Assembly: GCA_047600765.1 (NCBI GenBank)
Contig: JASGKF010000002.1
Span: 1,612,001-1,676,000, forward strand
Direction: 5' to 3'
Length of the DNA stretch: 64,000 nucleotides
DNA from: Viridibacterium sp047600765
GTDB lineage: Bacteria; Pseudomonadota; Gammaproteobacteria; Burkholderiales; Rhodocyclaceae
The translations under genes were made by a program, and so were the position numbers. The notes under the pieces were generated by a model. That model was not told where the DNA came from, made no database searches, and worked only from the letters and a program-made list of their open reading frames with translations. Shown one piece after another: positions 42,093 to 51,466 of the stretch (position 1 is its first letter; each line of letters opens with the position of its first letter).

Positions 42093-44702
42093 TTAGACCT
42101 TTACCTCGTCAGCGATTTCCTTGTACTCGCTGATCTGGTCGAAGTTCATGTAGCGGTAGATCTTGCCGGCGTCGGCGTTGATGACGCCCATGTCGGCCTG
42201 ATATTCCGCCACGGTCGGCAGGCGACCGAGCTTGGAGGCAATCGCAGCGACTTCGGCCGAAGACAGGAACACGTTGGTGTTCTTGCCCAGACGGTTCGGG
42301 AAGTTACGCGTCGAGGTCGACACGACCGTTGCGCCTTCACGCACCTGTGCCTGGTTGCCCATGCACAGCGAGCAGCCGGGCATCTCGGTACGTGCGCCAG
42401 CGGTGCCGAACACGCCGTAGTGGCCTTCCTTGGTCAGCTCGGAAGCGTCCATCTTGGTCGGCGGGGCGACCCACAGCTTGACGGGGATGTCGCGCTTGCC
42501 TTCGAGCAGCTTGGAGGCTGCGCGGAAGTGGCCGATGTTGGTCATGCAGGAGCCGATGAAGACTTCGTCGATCGGCGTGTTCTGCACTTCCGACAGGACC
42601 TTGGCGTCGTCCGGATCGTTCGGGCAGCACAGGATGGGCTCCTTGATGTCGGCAAGGTCGATCTCGATGACGTGTGCGTAGTCGGCGTTTGCGTCCGGCT
42701 CCAGCAGCTTGCCGTTGACGATCCAGTCTTCCATCTTCTGGATGCGGCGCTCAAGCGTACGCTTGTCGGCGTAGCCGTCGGCGATCATGTTCTTGAGCAG
42801 CACGATGTTGGAGCGCATGTACTCGACAATGGGCTCCTTGTTGAGGCGCACCGAGCAGCCAGCGGCCGAGCGTTCGGCGGAAGCGTCCGACAGTTCGAAG
42901 GCTTGTTCGACCTTGAGGTCGGGCAGACCTTCGATTTCGAGGATGCGGCCCGAGAACTCGTTGATCTTGCCGGCCTTGGCAACGGTCAGCAGACCTTGCT
43001 TGATGCCGTACAGGGGGATGGCATGCACGAGGTCGCGCAGCGTCACGCCGCGCTTCTGTGCTTCTTCCATCGAGCCCTTGAAGCGGACGAGGATCGATTC
43101 CGGCATGTCCAGCGGCATCACGCCGGTGGCAGCCGCGAAGGCAACCAGACCGGAGCCGGCCGGGAAGCTGATGCCGACCGGGAAGCGGGTGTGCGAGTCG
43201 CCGCCGGTGCCGACGGTGTCGGGCAGCAGCATGCGGTTGAGCCAGGAGTGGATCACGCCGTCACCGGGGCGCAGCGAGATGCCGCCACGGTTCGAGATGA
43301 ACTTGGGCAGTTCGCGGTGCGTCTTCACATCGACGGGCTTCGGATACGCAGCCGTGTGGCAGAAGGACTGCATCACGAGGTCGGCCGAGAAGCCCAGACA
43401 AGCCAGATCCTTCAGTTCGTCGCGTGTCATCGGGCCGGTGGTGTCCTGCGAGCCGACCGAGGTCATCTTCGGTTCGCAGTAGGTGCCGGGACGCATGCCG
43501 GTGCCTTCAGGCAGGCCGCAAGCACGGCCGACCATCTTCTGTGCCAGCGTGTAGCCCTTGCCGGTGTCAGCCGGGTTCTGCGGCAGGCGGAACAGGGTGG
43601 AAGCGGGCAGACCGAGGAACTCACGTGCCTTGGCGGTGAGGCTGCGGCCGATGATGAGGTTGATACGACCGCCAGCGCGCACTTCGTCGAGCAGCACGAG
43701 GGTCTTGAGTTGCGATTCAGCGATGGTTGCGCCGCCCTTGGTGGCGGTGACCTTGCCGTTGCTGTGGTTGACGTTCAGGGTGATCTCGTCGCCCATGTCC
43801 ATCTTGGCCACATCGATTTCGATGGGCAGTGCACCAGCATCTTCCTGCGTGTTGAAGAAGATCGGAGCGATCTTGCCGCCGAGGCAGACGCCGCCGAACT
43901 TCTTGTTCGGCACGAAGGGGATGTCTTCGCCAGTCCACCACAGCACGGAGTTGGTCGCGGACTTGCGCGAGGAGCCGGTGCCGACCACGTCGCCGACATA
44001 GGCCACGAGGTTGCCCTTGCCAGCGAGGTCCTGGATGGCCTTGATCGGGCCGCGCTTACCGTCTTCTTCAGGCGTGATGCCAGCGCGGGTGTTCTTCAGC
44101 ATGGCGAGGGCATGCAGCGGGATGTCCGGACGGCTCCATGCATCAGGCGCAGGCGACAGGTCATCGGTGTTGGTTTCACCAGTGACCTTGAGTACGGTCA
44201 GCTTGATGCTGCTCGGGAACTCAGGGCGCGAGGTGAACCACTCGGCATCGGCCCAGCTCTGCACGACTTCCTTGGCAGCGGCGTTGCCGGCCTTGGCCTT
44301 TTCGGAGACGTCGTGGAAGTAGTCGAACATCAGCAGCGTCTTCTTCAACGCGGCAGCTGCGATGGGGGCCAGCGCGGCGTCGTCGAGCAAGTCGATCAGC
44401 GGCTTGACGTTGTAGCCGCCGACCATGGTGCCGAGCAGCTCGGTGGCCTTTTCTTTGGAGACCAGCGCGACGCTGAGGTCGCCATGGGCGACAGCGGCGA
44501 GGAAGGAGGCCTTGACCTTGGCGGCGTCGTCCACGCCGGGGGGAACGCGATGGGTCAGCAGTTCGACGAGGAAGGCTTCTTCACCAGCGGGAGGTGTCTT
44601 GATCAGTTCGATGAGTTCTGCGGTCTGCTTGGCGTCCAGCGCAAGGGGCGGGATACCGAGGGCGGCGCGTTCAGCGACGTGTTGGCGATAGGCTACGAGC
44701 AC
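42093..44702 (-). CDS. acnB: Bifunctional aconitate hydratase B / 2-methylisocitrate dehydratase
   Basis: 869 residues, full length. Interconverts citrate and isocitrate in the TCA cycle and acts in the methylcitrate route. The domain order is the B type, with a helical HEAT-like domain first (MLVAYRQHVAERAALGIPPL) and the swivel domain before the catalytic ones. The 4Fe-4S ligands are in IGSCMTNIGHFRAA (one Cys) and TEMPGCSLCMGNQAQV (two Cys). Active-site features include TVGTGGDSHTRFPVGISFPAG. The start is GTG at 44702 with GGAGG seven bases upstream. It follows the citE-like and mdh genes on the same strand and has its own terminator. Confidence 0.97.
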   Translation of the reverse strand: MLVAYRQHVAERAALGIPPLALDAKQTAELIELIKTPPAGEEAFLVELLTHRVPPGVDDAAKVKASFLAAVAHGDLSVALVSKEKATELLGTMVGGYNVKPLIDLLDDAALAPIAAAALKKTLLMFDYFHDVSEKAKAGNAAAKEVVQSWADAEWFTSRPEFPSSIKLTVLKVTGETNTDDLSPAPDAWSRPDIPLHALAMLKNTRAGITPEEDGKRGPIKAIQDLAGKGNLVAYVGDVVGTGSSRKSATNSVLWWTGEDIPFVPNKKFGGVCLGGKIAPIFFNTQEDAGALPIEIDVAKMDMGDEITLNVNHSNGKVTATKGGATIAESQLKTLVLLDEVRAGGRINLIIGRSLTAKAREFLGLPASTLFRLPQNPADTGKGYTLAQKMVGRACGLPEGTGMRPGTYCEPKMTSVGSQDTTGPMTRDELKDLACLGFSADLVMQSFCHTAAYPKPVDVKTHRELPKFISNRGGISLRPGDGVIHSWLNRMLLPDTVGTGGDSHTRFPVGISFPAGSGLVAFAAATGVMPLDMPESILVRFKGSMEEAQKRGVTLRDLVHAIPLYGIKQGLLTVAKAGKINEFSGRILEIEGLPDLKVEQAFELSDASAERSAAGCSVRLNKEPIVEYMRSNIVLLKNMIADGYADKRTLERRIQKMEDWIVNGKLLEPDANADYAHVIEIDLADIKEPILCCPNDPDDAKVLSEVQNTPIDEVFIGSCMTNIGHFRAASKLLEGKRDIPVKLWVAPPTKMDASELTKEGHYGVFGTAGARTEMPGCSLCMGNQAQVREGATVVSTSTRNFPNRLGKNTNVFLSSAEVAAIASKLGRLPTVAEYQADMGVINADAGKIYRYMNFDQISEYKEIADEVKV

Positions 44703-44731
44703 GGTCTTTCCTCCAGCTTGGTGTGTGTGTT

Positions 44732-45754
44732 TCAGTGAAGTTCAAAAAAGCGCTTGCGGGCGGCCAGCGGCATGTCGCAGCCGATGGCATGGGCCCGCTT
44801 GAGCAGGTTCCAGTAATAACGATAAGACGCGCGGTCGTGGAGTTGGCCTTCCCGCTGGGTCGGCCCCCAGTCTGCATCCTGTGCAGCGCCGAGGATCTCT
44901 GTGGCCTCCTGCAGTGCGCCGTTGTCGGGACGCATGGCGGTGAGGATGGCCTCGACCTGGTTGGGATGGATGCTCCACATGCGCAGAAAACCGAACTCCT
45001 GCCGCGCACGTCCTGCATCTTGCAGAATCCGTGCCTGATCGCGGAGCTCAGTGGTGACGTTGTGCGTCGGCACGATGGCGTGAGCCAGTGCCGCTGCAAC
45101 GATGTCCGATTTCGCACGACGCAGCAGCGGGTGATCGAACTGTCCGGGGCTGGTCATGGTGCTGGCGTCCAGCGCGCCATGGTGGCTGCTGACGAAGTCC
45201 ATGAGGCCGAAGTCCAGCGATTCGACGCCGGGCTGGGCCGCAATGGCCCAGACATCGCGCAGGGAGCCGTGTGTTTCGATCAGCACGTGCAGGGGAATCG
45301 GTCTAGGGTTGTGACGGATGATGTGGTGTTGCGCTTCGCAGCCGCGCAGTGCCTGCAGGGCCAGCTTGACGTCGTCGACACCACGCGCCTTGGGCAGCGT
45401 GACATAGGCGATGCGCGGGCCGGCTTTGCGGATCAGGTGTTGCAGATCGGCCAGCCAGCAGGGATGCGTGACATCGTGGATGCGCACACCGATGCGGCCG
45501 AACTGGTTCTCCGGGCTCATCAGTAGGGATGCGACCAAGTCGGCATGCTGCGACTCGTTGCCGACTGCGGCGCCATCTTCACAATCGAAGGTAACGTCGA
45601 TGGCCGGGATGCCGTCGCGCGAATATTCGACCTGCATGGCCATCGCGCGATGCATCAGCTTCTCGCTGCCTGCGTAGTGATCGACCACGGGAAGCGAGGG
45701 GAGTTGCCGCCCCTCGGTGAGCAGCACGGTATCAGGATGCTGATGCGTGCTCAT
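44732..45754 (-). CDS. HpcH/HpaI aldolase / citrate lyase beta (CitE-like) protein
   Basis: 340 residues of the CitE/malyl-CoA lyase family. Signatures: VTFDCEDGAAVGNE (metal-binding acidic region), GRIGVRIHDVTHPCW, LHVLIETHGSLRDVWAIAAQ with the conserved Glu, and LDFGLMDFVSSHHGALDAST with the catalytic Asp. It sits between mdh and acnB in the same direction, a common betaproteobacterial arrangement. The activity is unproven: malyl-CoA or citramalyl-CoA lyase-type C-C bond cleavage is likely. No CitD/CitF citrate lyase partners are present, so true citrate lyase activity is not expected. Confidence 0.85.
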   Translation of the reverse strand: MSTHQHPDTVLLTEGRQLPSLPVVDHYAGSEKLMHRAMAMQVEYSRDGIPAIDVTFDCEDGAAVGNESQHADLVASLLMSPENQFGRIGVRIHDVTHPCWLADLQHLIRKAGPRIAYVTLPKARGVDDVKLALQALRGCEAQHHIIRHNPRPIPLHVLIETHGSLRDVWAIAAQPGVESLDFGLMDFVSSHHGALDASTMTSPGQFDHPLLRRAKSDIVAAALAHAIVPTHNVTTELRDQARILQDAGRARQEFGFLRMWSIHPNQVEAILTAMRPDNGALQEATEILGAAQDADWGPTQREGQLHDRASYRYYWNLLKRAHAIGCDMPLAARKRFFELH

Positions 45755-45791
45755 GTTCTTCCCGTTTCCGTCCTTGACCTCAGGCCAGAGA

Positions 45792-46784
45792 TTACGCCAA
45801 CAAGTCGGCGACGCCGGCGCGCTCTTCTTCGAGTTCCTTGAGCGTGAAGTTCATGCGATCACGCGAGAACTCGTCGATTTCCAGACCTTCGACGCGGGTG
45901 TATTCGCCGTTGGCGCAGATCACGGGCACGCCGTAGATGATGCCGGCGGGGATGCCGTAGGAACCATCGGATTCGATACCCATGGTGACCCACTCGCCGT
46001 TCGAGCCGAGGAACCAGTCACGCATGTGGTCGATGGCGGCGTTGGCAGCCGAAGCAGCCGACGACAGGCCGCGCGCTTCGATGATCGCAGCGCCGCGCTT
46101 GCCGACGGTGGGCAGGAAGGTGTCGCGGTTCCAGGCTTCGTCGTTGATCAGCGACTTGACGTTGTCACCGTTGCTGGTGACGAAGCGGTAGTCGGCGTAC
46201 ATCGTCGGCGAGTGGTTGCCCCACACGACCAGGTTCTTCAGCGAAGCGACATCGCGGCCCGACTTGGAAGCCAGTTGCGACAGGGCGCGGTTGTGGTCCA
46301 GGCGCAGCATGGCGGTGAAGTTCTTGGCGGGAACGCGGCCGAACTTCTTGGCGGTTTCCTTGGCGATGTAGGCGTTGGTGTTGCAGGGGTTGCCGACGAC
46401 GAGGACGCGGCAATCCGGTGCAGCGTATTGGCCGATGGCGGCGCCTTGCACGGTGAAGATCTTGGCGTTCTCGGCCAGCAGGTCCTTGCGCTCCATGCCG
46501 GGGCCGCGCGGGCGGGCGCCGACGAGCAGGGCGGCTTGCGAATCCTTGAAGGCCACGTTCGGGTCATCGGTCGCGATCATGCCGGCCAGCAGCGGGAAGG
46601 CACAGTCTTCCAGTTCCATCATCACGCCCTTGACGGCCTTTTGCGCTTGCGGCAGGTCGAGCAGCTGGAGGATCACCGGTTGGTCTTTGCCGAGCATTTC
46701 GCCGCTGGCGATGCGGAACAGCAGGCTGTAACCAATTTGACCGGCAGCGCCGGTGACGGTGACGCGAATGGGGGACTTGGACAT
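45792..46784 (-). CDS. mdh: Malate dehydrogenase (NAD)
   Basis: 330 residues. Oxidises malate to oxaloacetate. The Rossmann motif VTVTGAAGQIGYSLLFRIAS, the substrate Arg loop LVGARPRGPGMERKDLL and the catalytic His in NLVVWGNHSPTMYADYRF are all present. The MDH type is the cytosolic-like one usual in betaproteobacteria. The start is ATG 46784 with AGGAG seven bases upstream; the longer frame to 46838 is not credible. It is transcribed divergently from gntR, across the palindromic operator at 47040. Confidence 0.96.
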   Translation of the reverse strand: MSKSPIRVTVTGAAGQIGYSLLFRIASGEMLGKDQPVILQLLDLPQAQKAVKGVMMELEDCAFPLLAGMIATDDPNVAFKDSQAALLVGARPRGPGMERKDLLAENAKIFTVQGAAIGQYAAPDCRVLVVGNPCNTNAYIAKETAKKFGRVPAKNFTAMLRLDHNRALSQLASKSGRDVASLKNLVVWGNHSPTMYADYRFVTSNGDNVKSLINDEAWNRDTFLPTVGKRGAAIIEARGLSSAASAANAAIDHMRDWFLGSNGEWVTMGIESDGSYGIPAGIIYGVPVICANGEYTRVEGLEIDEFSRDRMNFTLKELEEERAGVADLLA

Positions 46785-47093
46785 TGAAAACTCCTGGATC
46801 AGTGGATCGCTGGTCGAAAAATCATCGGGGAAAGACACCGTTGCCGCAGATCGGGGGATGCGTTCCAGCTGCTGCTTCTAATATGACAAGCGAAGCGGGC
46901 AGGTGGCACGGAACGGCACAGATGTGAATGTAGCGCAGCATTTCTTGCCATGCAGCATTCCTTGCGCGGTTCATTGCCTTGATTGCGAAACGTGCCGAGA
47001 ATACACCCCTTCGGCCATGTTCGTCAAAAGCTAACATATGTCTTATATAAGACGTAAGAGGCAATATGGACGCTCCTTGCTTTTTATGCTTCA
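46785..47093. other. mdh-gntR divergent control region
   Basis: About 309 bases with no gene. It holds the operator at 47040-47053, which overlaps TATATAA, a -10-like box readable on both strands. This is the only place where a regulator could act on both the acnB-side operon and the sdh-side operon. Confidence 0.6.
47040..47053. promoter_or_regulatory. Perfect palindromic operator candidate for the GntR regulator
   Basis: GTCTTATATAAGAC is self-complementary over all 14 bases. GntR-type dimers bind such AT-centred palindromes. It lies 41 bases before the gntR start, between gntR and mdh, and covers the likely -10 box. Confidence 0.7.
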
Positions 47094-47831
47094 ATGCCCT
47101 CCATGGCACACCTGTCGCCGACTTTCAGCCCCCTGTACCAACAAATCAAGACCCTGATCCTGCAGGCGCTTGAGGCGGGGGAGTGGGTGCCGGGGCAGGC
47201 CATCCCGAGTGAGCAGGATCTGGCAACGCGGTTCGGTGTCAGTCAGGGGACGGTGCGCAAGGCGATCGACGAGCTGTCGGCAGAGAACATCCTGCTGCGC
47301 CGCCAGGGCAAAGGGACATTTGTTGCCTCGCATCATGATCCGCGCGCATTATTCCGCTTCCTGCGCCTGGTGCCCTTGTCGGGTGGTGGCGCGCAGCCGG
47401 TGAGCATGCCACTGGAGTGCTGGAAGGCGCGGGCCGGGCAAGAGGCTGCGAAGAATCTGCAGGTGGCGATGGGGAGTCCGCTCACCATCATCCGTCGCCT
47501 GCTGAAGTTTGATACGAAGCCGGTGGTGGTCGATGAGATCTACCTGCCGGGAGAAGTGTTCCAGGGCTTGTCCCTGGAGGTGTTGCAGGACTGGGAAGGC
47601 TCGCTGTACAGCCTTTTCGAAACACGCTTCGGTCTGCGCATGATTCGTGCATCCGAACGTATCCGTGCGGTGGCGGCAGAGCGCGCGCCGGCGGAGTTGC
47701 TGGGGGTGCCCGAGTACACCCCCTTGTTGTCGGTGGAGCGTGTTGCATATACGTACGGCGACAAACCGGTTGAATGGCGGCGGGGGCTGTATTCGACGGC
47801 AGAACATTTTTACCTGAACGAGCTCAGCTGA
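47094..47831 (+). CDS. GntR-family (HutC/UTRA-type) transcriptional regulator
   Basis: About 245 residues. N-terminal winged helix: LYQQIKTLILQALEAGEW, then IPSEQDLATRFGVSQGTVRK and LLRRQGKGTFV. The C-terminal UTRA effector domain follows, with PLTIIRRLLKFDTKPVVVDE, YLPGEVFQGLSLE, and the closing VERVAYTYGDKPVEWRRGLY. It opens the sdh operon and is divergent from mdh-citE-acnB, so it probably senses a TCA-related acid and represses one or both sides. The two possible starts (47094 and 47103) both lack a clear Shine-Dalgarno site. Confidence 0.88.
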   Translation: MPSMAHLSPTFSPLYQQIKTLILQALEAGEWVPGQAIPSEQDLATRFGVSQGTVRKAIDELSAENILLRRQGKGTFVASHHDPRALFRFLRLVPLSGGGAQPVSMPLECWKARAGQEAAKNLQVAMGSPLTIIRRLLKFDTKPVVVDEIYLPGEVFQGLSLEVLQDWEGSLYSLFETRFGLRMIRASERIRAVAAERAPAELLGVPEYTPLLSVERVAYTYGDKPVEWRRGLYSTAEHFYLNELS

Positions 47832-47906
47832 AGCCGGGGTTCGTTCTTGCGGGATTGGTTCAATAAAGCAGCGCCCAACGCTGCGTGATTTGTGGAGGTG
47901 CAAGGT

Positions 47907-48296
47907 ATGGCAGAAGCTAGCGTCAGCAAGCCACGGCCCAAGCATCTGGATCTGGTCAAGATCCGGTTGCCGCTGCCAGGGTTTGTTTCGATTCTCCATC
48001 GCGTCAGCGGTGCAGGTCTCTTCCTCTGTTTGCCGCTGCTGGTGTGGCTCTTCGGCGCAAGCCTGGGCTCTCCCGAGCAGCTGGAAAGCTTCCGTGCCGT
48101 CATCGGCAATCCCTTCGTCAAGCTGATCCTGCTGGGCCTGCTGTGGTCCTACCTGCATCATTTCTGTGCAGGCATCCGCTTCCTCCTCCTTGATATGCAC
48201 AAGGGCATCGAGCTGCCGCAGGCGCGCTTCACCGCCGCCGTCGTGCTGGCCGTCAGCCTGGGCCTGACCGTTGCGATCGGAGTCTTCACATGGTGA
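47907..48296 (+). CDS. sdhC: Succinate dehydrogenase cytochrome b556 subunit
   Basis: 129 residues, three membrane helices. The family start KPRPKHLDLVKIRLPLPGFV and the quinone-site region SILHRVSGAG are present. The haem-ligating His is in LWSYLHHFCAGIRFLLLDMH. The start ATG 47907 has GGAGG eight bases upstream. Its last bases overlap the start of sdhD by seven bases, so translation is coupled. It anchors SdhAB to the membrane. Confidence 0.95.
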   Translation: MAEASVSKPRPKHLDLVKIRLPLPGFVSILHRVSGAGLFLCLPLLVWLFGASLGSPEQLESFRAVIGNPFVKLILLGLLWSYLHHFCAGIRFLLLDMHKGIELPQARFTAAVVLAVSLGLTVAIGVFTW

Positions 48297-48640
48297 AACG
48301 TCTTGTAGTCGGCGCCCACTACGGCTTCCGCGACTGGCTGATCCAGCGCCTGACCGCCGTCGTGATGGCGATCTACACGCTGATCTTCGCGGTCAACGTC
48401 ATCTTCTGCATGCCGGCCTGGGACAACGCTTCGTGGCGTGGCCTGTTCGCTGGCGGTTTCATGCGCTTCATCACTTTCCTGTTCTTCCTGTCGCTGTTCT
48501 ATCACGCCTGGATTGGCGTGCGCGACATCTGGATGGACTACGTGAAGCCCATCAGCGTGCGCCTGACCCTGCACGCCATTACCGCTCTTCTGCTCATCGG
48601 CTACGCCGGTTGGGCTGCCCAGATTCTGTGGAGGCTCTAA
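48290..48640 (+). CDS. sdhD: Succinate dehydrogenase membrane anchor subunit
   Basis: 116 residues with three membrane helices and the family opening GAHYGFRDWLIQRLTAVVMA. It carries the haem-side His in FLSLFYHAWIGVRDIWMDYV. The gene overlaps sdhC by seven bases and its TAA is directly followed by the TTG start of sdhA. Confidence 0.94.
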   Translation: MVKRLVVGAHYGFRDWLIQRLTAVVMAIYTLIFAVNVIFCMPAWDNASWRGLFAGGFMRFITFLFFLSLFYHAWIGVRDIWMDYVKPISVRLTLHAITALLLIGYAGWAAQILWRL

Positions 48641-50414
48641 TTGAAAGTCGCCAAGCGTACGTTTGATGCAGTGATCGTCGGTGCCGGTGGCGCCGGCATG
48701 CGCGCTGCGGTGACCCTGGCGGAATCCGGTCTGAAGACCGCCGTCATTTCCAAAGTTTTCCCGACCCGTTCGCACACCGTTGCGGCACAGGGTGGCGTGT
48801 CCGCATCCCTCGGCAATTCCGAGCCGGATCACTGGACCTGGCACATGTATGACACGGTCAAGGGCTCCGACTGGCTCGGTGACCAGGACGCCATCGAGTT
48901 CATGTGCAAGCAGGCGCCGCAAGTCGTCGTCGAGCTCGAGCACTACGGCATGCCGTTCGACCGTACCGACGAGGGCAAGATCTACCAGCGCCCCTTCGGC
49001 GGCCACATGTCGAACTTCGGCGAGAAGCCCGTGCGTCGCGCCTGTGCGGCGGCTGACCGTACCGGCCACGCCATGCTGCACGCGCTGTACCAGCGCAATG
49101 TGCGCGCCAATACGCAATTCTTCGTCGAATGGATGGCGTTGGACCTGCTGCGCGCTGCCGATGGCCGCGTGCTGGGCGTGATCGCCATGGAAATGGAAAC
49201 CGGCGAGATCACCGTGTTCCAGGCCAAGGCCACGCTGTTCGCCACCGGCGGTGCCGGTCGCATCTACTACTCCTCGACCAATGCCTTCATCAACACCGGT
49301 GACGGCGTGGGCATGGCGGCACGTGCCGGCATCCCGCTGGAAGACATGGAGTTCTGGCAGTTCCACCCGACCGGCGTGGCCGGCGCGGGCGTGCTGATTA
49401 CCGAAGGCGTGCGCGGCGAAGGCGGCATCCTGCGCAATGCGTCGGGCGAGCGCTTCATGGAACGTTACGCTCCGAACGCCAAGGACCTCGCTTCGCGTGA
49501 CGTCGTGTCGCGCGCCATGGTCACGGAAATCAACGAAGGTCGTGGCTGTGGTCCCAACAAGGATCACGTGATGCTGGACATCACCCACCTTGACGCCGAC
49601 GTGATCAACAAGCGTCTGCCCGGCATCCGCGAAATCTCCATCCAGTTCGCCGGTACCGACCCGATCAAGGCACCGATCCCCGTCGTGCCGACCTGTCACT
49701 ACCAGATGGGGGGTATCCCCACGAACTACCGTGGCGAAGTGGTCGATTACGGCAACGTCATCCCTGGTTTCTACGCCGCTGGTGAATGCGCCTGTGCCTC
49801 GGTGCACGGCGCCAACCGTCTCGGCACCAACTCGCTGCTCGACCTGCTGGTGTTCGGCAAGAGCTCGGGCGAGTCGATGGTCGAGTTCATCCGCAACGAG
49901 CCCGCCGCGCTGCCCGAAATCCCGCAAGGCGAGATCGACAAGGCACTGGCCCGCGTCAATCGCCTGAACACGCAAACCAACGGTTCCGACGTCAACGAAA
50001 CGCGTCTGGCCATGCAGCGCACCATGCAGGCACATGCCGGCGTGTTCCGCTTCAAGGACCTGCTGCAACAGGGCGTTCGACAAGATCCTCGAGATCGAGA
50101 AGGACGTTCAGCGCACCGAGATCAAGGACAAGTCCATGGTCTGGAACACCGCGCGTATCGAAGCGCTGGAGCTGGAGAACCTCATCGAGGTTGCCAAGGC
50201 CACCATGCTGTCGGCCAACGCGCGCACCGAGTCGCGTGGCGCCCACGTGCGTGACGATGCACCGGACACTCCGGAAAATCCGAACGGCCGCGATGACAAG
50301 AACTGGCACAAGCACACGCTGTGGTATCGCGACGGTAACCGTCTCGAATACAAGCCGGTGAACATGACGCCGCTGACTGTTGAAACCGTTGCGCTGAAAA
50401 CGCGTTCGTACTGA
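48641..50414 (+). CDS. sdhA: Succinate dehydrogenase flavoprotein subunit, with one frameshift
   Basis: About 590 residues once repaired, the usual SdhA length. The start codon is TTG, directly after the sdhD stop, with GGAGG inside the sdhD end. FAD-binding: DAVIVGAGGAGMRAAVTLAE. The His for covalent FAD is His45 in PTRSHTVAAQGGVSASLG. The active-site region is ATGGAGRIYYSSTNAFINTG and the C-terminal one GECACASVHGANRLGTNSLL. The frame breaks at 50075-50081 (GTTCGAC); removing a T gives GTCGAC and the expected DLLQQGVDKILEIEKDVQ. As the only sdhA in an intact operon it must be functional, so a sequence error is likely. Confidence 0.96.
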
Positions 50415-50431
50415 TTCCGGAGCTCACAAAA

Positions 50432-51154
50432 ATGGCCACTGATACCACTGTGCGCACTGTCAAGTTCAAGATCTATCGCTACGATCCGGACAAGGACGCA
50501 GCGCCTTACATGCAGGACATCTCGATCGAGCTCGATCCTTCCGATCGCAAGCTGCTCGACGCGCTGACCAAGATCAAGGCGAAGGAAGACTCCGTCTCCT
50601 ATCGCCGCTCGTGCCGCGAAGGCGTGTGCGGTTCGGACGCGATGAACATCAACGGCAAGAACGGTCTGGCTTGCCTGACCGACATCGACAGCCTCGCGCA
50701 GCCGATCACGCTGCGTCCGCTGCCGGGCCTGCCGGTCATCCGCGACCTGATCGTCGACATGACCCAGTTCTTCAAGCAGTACCACTCGATCAAGCCCTAC
50801 GTCGTCAACAACACGCCGGTGCCCGAGCGCGAGCGCCTGCAGACGCCGGAAGAGCGCGAAGAGCTCAATGGCCTCTACGAGTGCATCCTGTGCGCCTGCT
50901 GCTCGACGAGCTGCCCGAGCTTCTGGTGGAACCCGGACAAGTTCGTTGGCCCGGCTGGTCTGCTGGCGGCTTACCGCTTCATCGCCGACACGCGTGACGA
51001 AGAGACCAATGAGCGTCTCGACAACCTTGAAGACCCGTATCGCCTGTTCCGTTGCCACACGATCATGAACTGTGTGGATGTGTGCCCCAAGCACCTCAAC
51101 CCGACCAAGGCCATCGGCAAGATCAAGGAATTGATGCTGTCGCGTGCGGTGTAA
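50432..51154 (+). CDS. sdhB: Succinate dehydrogenase iron-sulfur subunit
   Basis: 240 residues. The [2Fe-2S] ligands are in RRSCREGVCGSDAM and NGLAC. The 4Fe-4S/3Fe-4S region is given by CILCACCSTSCPSFWWN and the closing NCVDVCPKHLNPTKAIG. Transfers electrons from SdhA to the quinone. Follows sdhA by 17 bases in the operon. Confidence 0.97.
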   Translation: MATDTTVRTVKFKIYRYDPDKDAAPYMQDISIELDPSDRKLLDALTKIKAKEDSVSYRRSCREGVCGSDAMNINGKNGLACLTDIDSLAQPITLRPLPGLPVIRDLIVDMTQFFKQYHSIKPYVVNNTPVPERERLQTPEEREELNGLYECILCACCSTSCPSFWWNPDKFVGPAGLLAAYRFIADTRDEETNERLDNLEDPYRLFRCHTIMNCVDVCPKHLNPTKAIGKIKELMLSRAV

Positions 51155-51157
51155 GCA

Positions 51158-51424
51158 ATGAGTCTGCATGCCCAGCGTGAGAAGGTGAAGTGGCGGGCCC
51201 GGCGTGGTTTGCTGGAGCTGGACCTGTTCTTCACCCGCTTCATCCAGAACGATCTGGACACGCTGGATGCTGCTCAGCTGGATAACTTGCTCGACCTGCT
51301 GGTCTGTGATGACCACGAACTGTGGGCCATGCTCAACGGTTCGAAAGACTGCGAAGTCGAGCGCTGGAAATCGATGGTGACGCTGCTGAAGAGTCGCGCG
51401 CCGGATTGTGCTGGAAGTGTTTGA
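51158..51424 (+). CDS. sdhE: FAD assembly factor SdhE
   Basis: 88-residue small protein needed to attach FAD covalently to SdhA. It carries the family RGxxE motif in KWRARRGLLELDLFFTRFI and the closing Trp and acidic pattern in DDHELWAMLNGS. It starts three bases after the sdhB stop. Confidence 0.94.
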   Translation: MSLHAQREKVKWRARRGLLELDLFFTRFIQNDLDTLDAAQLDNLLDLLVCDDHELWAMLNGSKDCEVERWKSMVTLLKSRAPDCAGSV

Positions 51425-51466
51425 AACCCCGGTTTAAACCTTGGATCTGTTGAAGGGAAAGAAATC

